64,000 bases of DNA from Nocardioides kongjuensis. Lineage in GTDB: Bacteria; Actinomycetota; Actinomycetes; Propionibacteriales; Nocardioidaceae. The stretch covers positions 3,723,001-3,787,000 of the forward strand of contig NZ_JACCBF010000001.1 of assembly GCF_013409625.1 (NCBI RefSeq), given 5' to 3'. Shown here piece by piece: positions 18,977-26,822 of this stretch (the first letter of the stretch is position 1; every line of letters begins with the position of its first letter). The position numbers and the translations under genes were made by a program. A model generated the notes under the pieces. That model saw only the letters and a program-made list of their open reading frames with translations, was not told where the DNA came from and ran no database searches.

Positions 18977-20125
18977 CTACGACGTCGGGTCGACCAGGAT
19001 CTTCGCGTGCCGCTCGGGGTCGCCGAGGTCCTCGAACGCCCCGGCCACGCCGTCGAGGCCGACCACGCCCGTGACGAGCGGGCGGACGTCGACCTTGCCG
19101 GACGCGATCCACTGCAGGGTCTGGTGGAACTCGCTGGGGTCGTAGGCGAAGGCGAAGCGCAGGTCGATCTCCTTGTTGATCGCCATCGACGGGCGGAAGG
19201 AGTCCTCGCCCATGCAAACGCCGACGACGACCACGCGCGAGAGGAGCGGGGCGTTGGCGACGACGTGCTCGATCATGCCGGGGATGCCGACGCACTCGAA
19301 GACGACCGGTCCGCGCGGGGTGGCGCCGGCCTTCTCGGCGGCGCGCATGACGTGGGCCCACGGCAGCAGGGGTACGGCGCGCAGCTTGTCCATCGCGTCG
19401 ATGCCGAGGTCGGCCAGGGCGATCGCCTCGGTGAGGTAGCGCTTCGACTCCGCGAAGGAGGCCCACGGCGACTCGTCGGCGGGGTTCACGACGACGTCGG
19501 CCCCCATCCTCTCGGCCAGCGCCCGGCGGCCGGCGGAGAAGTCGCTGGCGATCACGTGGCGCACGCCGGTGGCCTTGAGCATCGCGATCACGGCCAGGCC
19601 GATCGGGCCGCAGCCGATCACGACGGCGGTGTCCTTCGCGCCCACCTCGCCCCGGCGTACGGCGTGCAGCGCGACCGCCAACGGCTCGGTGAGAGCAGCG
19701 GCGTCGGCGTCGACCTCGTCGGGCACGCGCATCGTCATCGACGGGATGGCGAGCACCTGCTCGGCGTACCCCCCGGAGGCCAGCGGGCTCAGACCGGTCA
19801 GGTGGGTGGAGCCTCCGGCGCGCAGCACGGGCAGGGCGACGACCCGGGTGCCGACCGGGAACTGCTTGCGCGTGCGCGGCCCGTGGTCGGCGACGGTGCC
19901 GACGAACTCGTGGCCCATCACGACCCGGTCGGTCGAGCGCATGAAGTGGTCGTAGCCGAGCTCGGCGACGTCGGCGGCGGTCTCGTCGCAGTGCAGCCGG
20001 GCGTGCAGGTCGGAGCCGCAGATCCCGCACCGCTCCACGTCGATCAGCACCTGCCCCCGCTCGGGCGTCAGGTCGGGGAGGTCCTCGACGGTGAGCTCGG
20101 TCCGGTGGCACACGACGGCACGCAT
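18977..20125 (-). CDS. Zinc-binding alcohol dehydrogenase (MDR family)
   Basis: A 382-aa medium-chain dehydrogenase. Catalytic zinc ligands are visible in ERCGICGSDLH (Cys33) and VVMGHEFVG; the NAD(P)-binding fold is VVIGCGPIGLAVIAMLKATG near residue 170. The four-cysteine structural zinc lobe is not seen: PVLRAGGSTHLTG takes its place, as in some MDR branches. It starts 7 bases after the acyltransferase stop, so the two form an operon. Substrate unknown. Confidence 0.87.
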   Translation of the reverse strand: MRAVVCHRTELTVEDLPDLTPERGQVLIDVERCGICGSDLHARLHCDETAADVAELGYDHFMRSTDRVVMGHEFVGTVADHGPRTRKQFPVGTRVVALPVLRAGGSTHLTGLSPLASGGYAEQVLAIPSMTMRVPDEVDADAAALTEPLAVALHAVRRGEVGAKDTAVVIGCGPIGLAVIAMLKATGVRHVIASDFSAGRRALAERMGADVVVNPADESPWASFAESKRYLTEAIALADLGIDAMDKLRAVPLLPWAHVMRAAEKAGATPRGPVVFECVGIPGMIEHVVANAPLLSRVVVVGVCMGEDSFRPSMAINKEIDLRFAFAYDPSEFHQTLQWIASGKVDVRPLVTGVVGLDGVAGAFEDLGDPERHAKILVDPTS

Positions 20126-20132
20126 GGGGTCA

Positions 20133-20795
20133 TCATGCCGCCCGCCGGGGGACGTACTCGTCGAGTGGTTGCTGGCCGGTCAACTCCCCGATGGCCCGCA
20201 TCAGGGCATCGGTCGCCTCCCGCACCTCCCCCTGTCGTACGTCGACAGCCGGCCCGATCACGACGGTGACCCGCCCGCGTCGCCACCGCCTGCGCTCACG
20301 TCGGTCCCGCTCGGGTGGATCGACCGCCTCGGTGCCGAGCAGGCCGACCGGCAGCACGACGGCGTCCGGCACCGCCCGCGCGACCCGGACCACGCCGGTG
20401 TGCCCGCGGTGCAGCCGGCCGTCGGGCGAGCGGGTGCCCTCGGGGTAGATCGCCCACACCCCGCCGGAGCGCAGCAGCCCCTCGGCCGCACGCAACGAGG
20501 CGGACGCCGCCGAGCCACCGGCCCGGTCGACCGGGATCTGGCCGGTCACCGAGCACAGCCACCGCTCGACGTGGCCGCGGAGTCCGGCGCCGGCGTAGTA
20601 CTCCGCCTTCGCCAGGAACCGCGGCTGGCGCGGCAGCACCAGGGACAGGACGAGCGAGTCGATCTCGGCGCGGTGGTTGGCGGCGACCACGACCGGGCCC
20701 GAGGCCGGGACGTGGGACAGGCCGAGCACGCGGGGCCGGGTGTACCAGCGCACGACCGGCCCGAGCAGGACCCACCGCAGCACCCAGAACCACAT
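20133..20795 (-). CDS. 1-acyl-sn-glycerol-3-phosphate acyltransferase (PlsC-like)
   Basis: A 220-aa lysophospholipid acyltransferase. Motif I NHRAEID with His41 and Asp46 is the catalytic HX4D; motif III YPEGTRS follows near residue 118. An N-terminal hydrophobic stretch (WVLLGPVVRWY) suggests membrane association. ATG 20795 is preceded by GGGAGG. Twin TetR operators lie just upstream, between it and the divergent TetR gene. Confidence 0.88.
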   Translation of the reverse strand: MWFWVLRWVLLGPVVRWYTRPRVLGLSHVPASGPVVVAANHRAEIDSLVLSLVLPRQPRFLAKAEYYAGAGLRGHVERWLCSVTGQIPVDRAGGSAASASLRAAEGLLRSGGVWAIYPEGTRSPDGRLHRGHTGVVRVARAVPDAVVLPVGLLGTEAVDPPERDRRERRRWRRGRVTVVIGPAVDVRQGEVREATDALMRAIGELTGQQPLDEYVPRRAA

Positions 20796-20810
20796 CTCGG
20801 ACCTCCCGGA

Positions 20811-20825
20811 GTAGACAGTGTCTAC
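20811..20825. promoter_or_regulatory. TetR operator copy 1
   Basis: GTAGACAGTGTCTAC is a perfect palindrome (7-bp arms, one centre base), 16 bases before the acyltransferase ATG. Its sister copy lies 35 bp away, centre to centre. Confidence 0.8.
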
Positions 20826-20839
20826 TGGAAGTCTGCCCG

Positions 20840-21385
20840 ATGCCCGTAGACAATGTCTACGTGAGCGTCCGCGACCGTCTCGTCTCCGTCGGCACCGAGC
20901 TGCTGGAGGAGCACGGCCTGGCCGGGATCTCGCTGCGCTCGATCGCCGGTGCTGCCGGTGTCTCCCACGGCGCTCCGCGCCGCCACTTCCCCACCTACGA
21001 CGCCCTGCTGGCCGCCGTCGCACGCCGCGGCCTCGAAGACCTGGGCACCGAGATCGGCCCGGCCCTGGCGGCGGACGACCTCCGGGCCGCGGCGCGCGCC
21101 TACCTGGCGTTCGCGCGAGAGCGCCCGGAGATGTTCGCCCTGATCACCCGGCACGACCTGCTCGAGGGCGCCGGGGGCAACCTGCGCGAGATCACCGGCC
21201 GCTGGTTCGCCGACCTCGGCGCCACCCTGGCCCGCACCACCGGGCGGCGCCCCACCCCTGAGGAGGTCCTCGCCCTGTGGTCCGGTGTCCACGGTCTGGC
21301 CGCGCTCACCAGCCGGCGCGCGACCGAGCCCACCGGCATCGACCCGGCGGCAGCGCTCGACGTACTTCTCGAATGGGTGTCATAA
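20840..21385 (+). CDS. TetR-family regulator of the plsC-adh operon (predicted)
   Basis: A 181-aa TetR protein: HTH LAGISLRSIAGAAGVSHGAPRRHFP at residues about 26-50, C-terminal WHG-like region (LAFARERPEMFALITRHDLL). The ATG at 20840 would translate through the second operator; GTG 20861, directly after that operator, is an alternative start giving 174 aa. Divergent orientation with two identical palindromes between the genes points to repression of both promoters (inference). Confidence 0.87.
   Translation: MPVDNVYVSVRDRLVSVGTELLEEHGLAGISLRSIAGAAGVSHGAPRRHFPTYDALLAAVARRGLEDLGTEIGPALAADDLRAAARAYLAFARERPEMFALITRHDLLEGAGGNLREITGRWFADLGATLARTTGRRPTPEEVLALWSGVHGLAALTSRRATEPTGIDPAAALDVLLEWVS
20846..20860. 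promoter_or_regulatory. TetR operator copy 2
   Basis: GTAGACAATGTCTAC differs from copy 1 only at the centre. It ends exactly one base before the alternative GTG start of the TetR gene, so binding would block the regulator's own transcript. Confidence 0.8.
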
Positions 21386-21410
21386 CGCGAACCGGGACGA
21401 CGAAACTCGC

Positions 21411-21469
21411 GCTTGGACGACGATGCATCCTCGTCCAAGCACCAGTTTCACCGGCCGGCCGGTGAAACT
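21411..21469. repeat. Double-palindrome element, copy 2
   Basis: A hairpin with 10-bp arms GCTTGGACGA (21411-21420 and 21431-21440) is followed by a 26-bp palindrome at 21444-21469, half AGTTTCACCGGCC. Both modules match copy 1 at 18883 but in swapped order. GGACGACGAAACTCGCGC just upstream (21395) is a further partial match. It again lies in a convergent junction. Confidence 0.85.
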
Positions 21470-21480
21470 CACCACGGCCG

Positions 21481-21520
21481 AAAAACGCAGCACCCCGGCT
21501 CCGAAGAACCGGGGTGCTGC
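21481..21520 (-). terminator. Rho-independent terminator of pckG
   Basis: On the minus strand GCAGCACCCCGG pairs with CCGGGGTGCTGC across a 10-base loop, followed by GTTTTT. It sits 14 bases after the pckG stop. Confidence 0.92.
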
Positions 21521-21533
21521 CCAGAGCGGAGGC

Positions 21534-23357
21534 TCAGGCGTTGTCGAGCGCGGCGGCGACCCGACGGTGCGCCTCCCAGATCTCCTCGGGGAGACCGTCG
21601 AACTGGGCGAGGTGCTTCTCGCGGAAGCCCATCTCCTGCTGCCAGCGCGGGACGTCGATCGTGAGCAGCGTGTCCAGGTCGGCCAGGCACTGCTCGTCGA
21701 GGCCCTCGAGGTTGAGCTCCTCACGCTTCGGCAGGACGCCGACGGGCGTCTGCACACCCTCGACCTCACCGTTGAGGAACTCCATCAGCCAGTTCAGCGG
21801 CCGCAGGTTCTCGCGGTAGCCGGGCCACAGGAAGCGGCCGTCGTCGCCACGCTGGAACCAGTTGACGTGCGCGAAGATCGGCTTGGTCGTCGCGCGGCCG
21901 ATGACCTCGAGCCAGTGCGCGGCGTAGTCCGCCTCCGAGTACGACATGAACGGACGCATCGACATCGGGTCGTAGCGCAGCACGCCCTCGAGGCCGTCGG
22001 CGGCCGCGGTGGCCTCGGCGCCCAGGGTGAGGCCGTCGTAGACGCCCTCGGCGATGTCGGTGATCGCGCGGATCAGCGGCTCACGGTCGCGGGTGCGGCC
22101 ACCGAAGATGATGCCGTGGATCTCGACACCCTCGGGGGCCTCGAAGTCCTTGGCGACGTTCGGGACGTTCGCGAGGGTGGTCGTGAAGCGGCTGTTGGGG
22201 TGCGCCCACGGGTCGTCGGCGTGCTCCGGAGCCCGGTCGGCGATGACCTCGCCCTTCCAGTCCTCCCAGCCGTCGAGGTCGGTCGGCTTCTCGCCGCGAC
22301 CCTCCCACCAGACCTCCTGGGTCTTCGGGTTGTAGGCGACGTTGGTGAAGATGGCGCCGGTGCCCGGGACGATCGAGTCGATCGCGGTCGGGTTGGTCTT
22401 CTCGTTGGTGTCCTTGGCGACACCGAAGACACCGTTCTCCGGGTTCATGCCGTAGAGCTTGCCGTCGTCGCCGACCCAGATCCACGCGATGTCGTCGCCG
22501 TAGAACTCGACGTAGTAGCGGTCACCGAGGGCGTCGGGGGCCAGCGTCATCGCGAGGTTCGTCTTGCCCGAGGCCGACGGGAAGCCACCGCAGATGTTGT
22601 ACTTCTTGCCGGTCTGCTTGTCGGTGATGCCCAGCAGCATGAACTGCTCGACGAGGAAGCCGTTCTTCCAGCCGTCGTAGGAGCCCTGGCGCAGGCCGTG
22701 GGCGATCTTGCCGAGCAGCGCGTTGCCGCCGTACGACGAACCGAAGTGCAGGATCGTGCGCTCGTCGGCGACGGTCACGAAGTAGCGCTTGTCGTCGGGG
22801 GTGCCCTGACCGAGGTTCTCCAGGTCGCCGGTGACGTGCACGGCCTTGACGAACGAGTCGCCGAGGTCGTTGATGTACTCCACGCCGACCCGCGCCATGC
22901 GGATCATCTGGAGCACGACGTTGCGGTTGTCGGTCAGCTCCACACCGGCCGCGAACTTCTCGACCGGCGAGCCCTTCGGCGACATGAGGTAGGGGATGAC
23001 GTACATCGTCTTGCCCGCCGAGGCGCCGGTCATCAGCTCGACGAGCTTCGGCTTCATCTCGGCGGCGGGCTTCCAGTTGTTGTAGACGCCCTTGTCGGCC
23101 TCGTTCGAGGTCGCGACGATGGTGCGCTCCTCCGCGCGAGCGGTGTCCTTGTAGTAGGAGCGCGAGTAGTAACGACCCTCGCCGGCGGGGAGCAGCTCGC
23201 CCGCGTCCAGTGCCTCCTGGATCAGGCGCGCGTCGTCGGCCGCGGAGACGACCTCGATGCGCTCTGCTCCGGTGATGTTGGCCCAGTGTGCGACGTACTC
23301 ACGGACGTGGGGGTTGGTGAGACCCGCCTCGTCGAGCGTCCGCTCCACATCAACCAT
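21534..23357 (-). CDS. pckG: Phosphoenolpyruvate carboxykinase (GTP)
   Basis: A 607-aa GTP-dependent PEPCK converting oxaloacetate to PEP in gluconeogenesis and anaplerosis. Seen: kinase-1a P-loop with reactive cysteine ICGGFPSASGKTNLAM near residue 250, kinase-2 YGDDIAWIW, and the PEPCK-specific segment MRRMARV-like MIRMARVGVEYINDLGDSF. Length is that of GTP-type enzymes (about 600 aa), not the ATP type. A TAGCGT -10 (23399-23404) lies about 40 bases upstream. The strong terminator makes it a single-gene unit. Confidence 0.97.
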   Translation of the reverse strand: MVDVERTLDEAGLTNPHVREYVAHWANITGAERIEVVSAADDARLIQEALDAGELLPAGEGRYYSRSYYKDTARAEERTIVATSNEADKGVYNNWKPAAEMKPKLVELMTGASAGKTMYVIPYLMSPKGSPVEKFAAGVELTDNRNVVLQMIRMARVGVEYINDLGDSFVKAVHVTGDLENLGQGTPDDKRYFVTVADERTILHFGSSYGGNALLGKIAHGLRQGSYDGWKNGFLVEQFMLLGITDKQTGKKYNICGGFPSASGKTNLAMTLAPDALGDRYYVEFYGDDIAWIWVGDDGKLYGMNPENGVFGVAKDTNEKTNPTAIDSIVPGTGAIFTNVAYNPKTQEVWWEGRGEKPTDLDGWEDWKGEVIADRAPEHADDPWAHPNSRFTTTLANVPNVAKDFEAPEGVEIHGIIFGGRTRDREPLIRAITDIAEGVYDGLTLGAEATAAADGLEGVLRYDPMSMRPFMSYSEADYAAHWLEVIGRATTKPIFAHVNWFQRGDDGRFLWPGYRENLRPLNWLMEFLNGEVEGVQTPVGVLPKREELNLEGLDEQCLADLDTLLTIDVPRWQQEMGFREKHLAQFDGLPEEIWEAHRRVAAALDNA

Positions 23358-23636
23358 GTGCTATTCGCCAGCCTTTCGGTCCTTGACAAGGTGTGGGCAC
23401 GCTACCCCACAGCCCACCCGGTTCTTCCCGGGGTTCGAATCGTGTGATCCGTGGACACCGTCGTCCGCGTGACAGTCACCATGACACCCGTTTTGCGTTC
23501 ACGCACATCGGCGCGACCTCCGTCTCACGGCGGCTCCGACGGCGCTCCGGATTGGATCGTTCGAATGCGCGAGGTCCCGTCCCGGCCACCGGCACAGCGC
23601 CTCCGGGCCCCGCGGACGGCCTGATCTGCTGGCGTC

Positions 23637-24416
23637 GTGCTCCGTTCCCACGCCCCCGAGGTCGCCGCCGCGCTGGACCGTCTGACCGTCGTCCCGCTCG
23701 ACGACCTGGTCGCCGGCGAGGCCCCCGAGGTCGTCGCGTTCGCCGAGCAGTTCGCGGTCGACGTGTCGATGGTCAGCGACGAGCAGCGCGATGCGCTCGT
23801 GGCCGCCCTCGGCCCGCGGACCCGTACCTTCGCCGGCCGGCTCTACGTCGCCGACTGGGTGCCGCGTGCCCGGCGGGCCCTCACCCAGCTCGGCCAGCTC
23901 GACCCGCTCACCGGGCTGGCCGCGCCCCGACCGACGGCCGACGGCGCGGACGACCCGTGGCCCGCCCTCGACGAGCTGTGGCGCGCGATCGCCCGGCTGC
24001 GCGTGCTCGACCCGGTGACCACCGAGGTGCTCCGGCTGCGTCAGGCCCGTCAGCACAACTGCCGGATCTGCCAGTCACTGCGCAGCCGCTCGGCCCTGGT
24101 CGCCGGGGGCGACGAGGAGACGTACGCCGCCATCGACGACCACGCCGGGAGCAGCAGTCTCTCCGAGCGGCACCGCACCGGCCTGGCCGTCGTCGACGCC
24201 CTGGTCTGGGACCCCGCCGGGCTCGGGCCCGACCTGGTCGCCGCCGTCCGCGCCCACTACTCGCCCGCCGAGCAGGTCGAGCTGGTCCTCGACCTGCTGC
24301 GCAACGCCGCCAACAAGGTCGCGGTCGCCCTCGGCACCGACGCGGCGCACGTCACCGAGGGCACCGAGGTCTACGACGTCCTCGACGACGGAAGCGTCGT
24401 CTTCGGACTCGGTTGA
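23637..24416 (+). CDS. Carboxymuconolactone decarboxylase/AhpD-like protein
   Basis: A 259-aa protein. HNCRICQSLRSRSAL near residue 141 holds the CxxC of the CMD/AhpD fold, used for peroxide reduction in AhpD relatives. It is longer than typical AhpD because of an extra N-terminal helical half. The GTG start has no Shine-Dalgarno sequence; the preceding CTGATCTGCT also precedes the decarboxylase gene at 26823. Specific role unknown. Confidence 0.75.
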   Translation: MLRSHAPEVAAALDRLTVVPLDDLVAGEAPEVVAFAEQFAVDVSMVSDEQRDALVAALGPRTRTFAGRLYVADWVPRARRALTQLGQLDPLTGLAAPRPTADGADDPWPALDELWRAIARLRVLDPVTTEVLRLRQARQHNCRICQSLRSRSALVAGGDEETYAAIDDHAGSSSLSERHRTGLAVVDALVWDPAGLGPDLVAAVRAHYSPAEQVELVLDLLRNAANKVAVALGTDAAHVTEGTEVYDVLDDGSVVFGLG

Positions 24417-24446
24417 GCCACGACCAGGACGGGTAGGACGGCTCCC

Positions 24447-25247
24447 ATGAGCTTCCCGCCCCCTCCCCCGACGGGACCGCCACCGCCGTACCCGCCGTAC
24501 CCGCCCTTCGGGCCGCCGCCGCAGAAGAAGGGCAGCGGAGCGCGGGTCGCGCTGGTCATCGGCGGCGTCCTGCTCGCCATCGTGCTGCTCGGCGTGGTCG
24601 CGGTCGGCGCCTTCCTCGTCGCGGGCGGCGGCGAGGAGGACCGGGCCGCCGACGAGCCGACGCGCAGCCGGACAGGCTCCGTACCCACCGCCGAGGCGAC
24701 CTCCGCGGCGACGACGCAGGGCACTCCCGCGACGCCGAGCACCGGCCCGTCGACGCCGTACACGCCCTCGGACGACACCGACGACGACATCCACAACGAC
24801 GTGAAGGTCGCCGACTTCCCGGGCAACTGGGACTTCAAGCTCGGCGACGTCGAGCACCACGCCACCCTGGTCAGCTCGACCGACCACCCGACCTGCGCGC
24901 CGGTCGAGAAGGGCTCGGTGCTCACCGACCAGCGTTGCGAGTACGCCGCCCAGTGGGTGTTCACGGCCCTCGGCGGCAAGGTCCGGCTGACCCACCTGTT
25001 CCTCGTCTTCGACACCGAGCGTCATGCGAAGGCCGCGCAGGGCGCGCTGAAGGACACCGACCTCGACCTGCCCGCCGGCAGCCTCTACCCGTCCTTCGTG
25101 CAGGGGCAGTGGAACTCCAGCGTCTACGGCAACGTCGTCGCGGTCACGGTCGGCACGTCGCGGGTGGAGGTCGCGGAGAAGAAGCTGACCTCGCTGGTGA
25201 ACTACATGAACACGGACTTCAAGACCGCGCTGCTGTTCAAGTCCTGA
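24447..25247 (+). CDS. Proline-rich single-pass membrane protein, unknown function
   Basis: A 266-aa protein. Residues 1-26 are almost all proline with tyrosine and glycine, a typical actinobacterial cytoplasmic leader. One membrane helix follows (VALVIGGVLLAIVLLGVVAV, about 33-57), then a Ser/Thr/Pro-rich linker and an outside domain from about 115 with two cysteines (DHPTCAP, DQRCEY) that could form a disulfide. I do not recognise the domain. It follows the CMD gene by 30 bases. Confidence 0.7.
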   Translation: MSFPPPPPTGPPPPYPPYPPFGPPPQKKGSGARVALVIGGVLLAIVLLGVVAVGAFLVAGGGEEDRAADEPTRSRTGSVPTAEATSAATTQGTPATPSTGPSTPYTPSDDTDDDIHNDVKVADFPGNWDFKLGDVEHHATLVSSTDHPTCAPVEKGSVLTDQRCEYAAQWVFTALGGKVRLTHLFLVFDTERHAKAAQGALKDTDLDLPAGSLYPSFVQGQWNSSVYGNVVAVTVGTSRVEVAEKKLTSLVNYMNTDFKTALLFKS

Positions 25248-25267
25248 GCCTGCCAGGAAAAATGGAA

Positions 25268-25301
25268 GCCGCCGCAGGCGTCTCGGGTCACCTGCGGCGG
25301 C
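25268..25301. terminator. Hairpin terminator, best fit for minus-strand transcription
   Basis: Arms GCCGCCGCAGG and CCTGCGGCGGC flank a 12-base loop. On the minus strand it is followed by TTCCATTTTTCC. It could stop the TetR/Lrp transcript after it reads through the small gene, and also stop the membrane-protein transcript. Confidence 0.7.
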
Positions 25302-25383
25302 GAGAGAAGCATGCCAGAGCACGCGCTCTGTTGTCATCATGTTGCGAGGAAAAACTTTGCGGCCCCTCGGCCGCCGCACCGCC

Positions 25384-25395
25384 TAGGCTTCGAGC
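25384..25395 (+). promoter_or_regulatory. Leaderless-type -10 element
   Basis: TAGGCT at 25384-25389 lies 6 bases before the ATG at 25396; the same hexamer precedes the cyclase gene at 10478. Confidence 0.5.
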
Positions 25396-25596
25396 ATGGG
25401 GGACCCGAGGGCCGATGACACGCGTCCGGGCGACGAGGTGAGCCTGGCCGAGCTCTACGAGCTGGTGCCGGCGACCGAGGACTTCGACGCCCCGCCGACG
25501 CCCGGTCAGGCGCAGGGCATGGTCGAGCACCTGCTCGAGGGCGAGGTGATCGCGGACGACGACGACGCCGGGAGCGAGCCGGACGAGGGCGAGTGA
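25396..25596 (+). CDS. Small acidic protein, unknown function
   Basis: A 66-aa protein with a strongly acidic C-terminus (IADDDDAGSEPDEGE) and LAELYELVPATEDFDAPP in the middle. No Shine-Dalgarno sequence, but a -10 box lies 6 bases upstream. It stops 2 bases before the convergent TetR gene's stop. The promoter and codon pattern support a real gene. No family recognised. Confidence 0.6.
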   Translation: MGDPRADDTRPGDEVSLAELYELVPATEDFDAPPTPGQAQGMVEHLLEGEVIADDDDAGSEPDEGE

Positions 25597-25597
25597 G

Positions 25598-26191
25598 TCA
25601 GCGGCCCAGCAGGCCCAGCACGTGGTCGACGGCCACGTCGAGCGCGGCCCGCGCTGCGTCGGCGTCGCCCTCGTTGAGGTAGAGCAGGGTGATCCCGTCG
25701 ACGACGGCGGCGAGGTAGCGGGCGACGTCCTCGACGGGCCGGGCCACGGTGAGCTCGTCGTGCTCGATCAGGGCCTCGAGCAGGCTGCGGTGCGCGTCGA
25801 CGTAGGCGCGGTACTGGTGGCGGGCCAGCACCTCCAGTCCGGCGGTGCGGCTGGCGTACTGGGTGATCTCGTAGGTCAGCCGGTGCTCGTCGGGGTGCTC
25901 GACGACGTGCCCCCAGTACGACGCGACGCCCGAGCGCACCCGCTCCTCGACGGTGCCCTCGCCGGTCACGATCTCCCGTGCGGGGCTGAGCGTGCGGGCC
26001 AGGATCTCCTCGGCGACGCGCTCGAGCAGCTCGGCCTTCGAGCGGAAGCAGTAGTGGAAGGCGGCGAGCGCCATCCCGGCCTCGCCCACGATCGAGCGGG
26101 TGGTGGCGCGGGGGACGCCGTCGCGGGCCATCACCCGGATCGCCGCGTCCACCAGCAGCTTGCGCCGCTCCTCGGCCGCGAGCCGGGTCAT
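25598..26191 (-). CDS. TetR-family transcription regulator
   Basis: A 197-aa TetR protein. HTH: LVDAAIRVMARDGVPRATTRSIVGEAGMALAAFHYCF, residues about 12-50. The C-terminal half (YWGHVVEHPDEHRLTYEITQYA) resembles the BetI-like branch. ATG 26191 overlaps the stop of the Lrp gene (ATGA), so the two regulators are co-transcribed. Target unknown. Confidence 0.87.
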   Translation of the reverse strand: MTRLAAEERRKLLVDAAIRVMARDGVPRATTRSIVGEAGMALAAFHYCFRSKAELLERVAEEILARTLSPAREIVTGEGTVEERVRSGVASYWGHVVEHPDEHRLTYEITQYASRTAGLEVLARHQYRAYVDAHRSLLEALIEHDELTVARPVEDVARYLAAVVDGITLLYLNEGDADAARAALDVAVDHVLGLLGR

Positions 26192-26703
26192 GCGTCGCGC
26201 TCCGCGGTCCGGTACGCCGGCGCTCGCCGGCTCGGCACCGGCTCCGCGCTCGCGAGCAGCGGGAGCACCCGGGGCGGCACGAGCACGGACAGCACCATCA
26301 CGCTGGTGGAGCGCACGACCGCGGAGGCCTGGTCGATCCGCACCAGCGTGGCCTGGAGCTCGGGGTGGGAGCGGGTCGCGACCCGGCACAGGACGTCGAA
26401 CGAGCCGGTGGTGACGTAGGCCTCCAGCACCTGCGGGATCTGCTCGAGGTCGCGGGCCACCTCGTCGAGCGCGCCCTGCGCGATCTCGAGCGTCACGTAG
26501 GCCTGCACCTCGAACCCGGCCGCGGCGACGTCGAGGGTCGGGTCCCAGTCGGCGATGACGCCGGCCTCGGTCAGCCGGCGCAGCCGGCTGTGCACCGTGG
26601 CCCGGGCGACCTTCGTCAGCCGCGACAGCTCGAGGTCGCCGGCGCGCGGGTGCTCGGTGAGCGCGGTCAGCAGAGCGAGGTCGATCTGGTCCAGGGTCAG
26701 CAC
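26188..26703 (-). CDS. Lrp/AsnC-family regulator
   Basis: A 171-aa Lrp-type regulator. HTH LELSRLTKVARATVHSRLRRLTEAGVI (about 23-50), then the RAM ligand domain with QAYVTLEIAQGAL. The GTG start at 26703 is 6 bases after a TAGATT -10 box (26710-26715, minus strand), so the message looks leaderless. It is divergent from the PLP decarboxylase gene, which it probably controls as Lrp proteins often do for amino acid enzymes (inference). Confidence 0.88.
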   Translation of the reverse strand: MLTLDQIDLALLTALTEHPRAGDLELSRLTKVARATVHSRLRRLTEAGVIADWDPTLDVAAAGFEVQAYVTLEIAQGALDEVARDLEQIPQVLEAYVTTGSFDVLCRVATRSHPELQATLVRIDQASAVVRSTSVMVLSVLVPPRVLPLLASAEPVPSRRAPAYRTAERDA

Positions 26704-26822
26704 CGGTCCAATCTAGTCATCTTGCCTACTTGCATGACCGAACCTCCAGCAGATGTACGCATCCTGGCCACCTCCGGATGGTCAGGTTGTGGGGTCCGGC
26801 GCCGACCTGATCTGCTCGCCCC

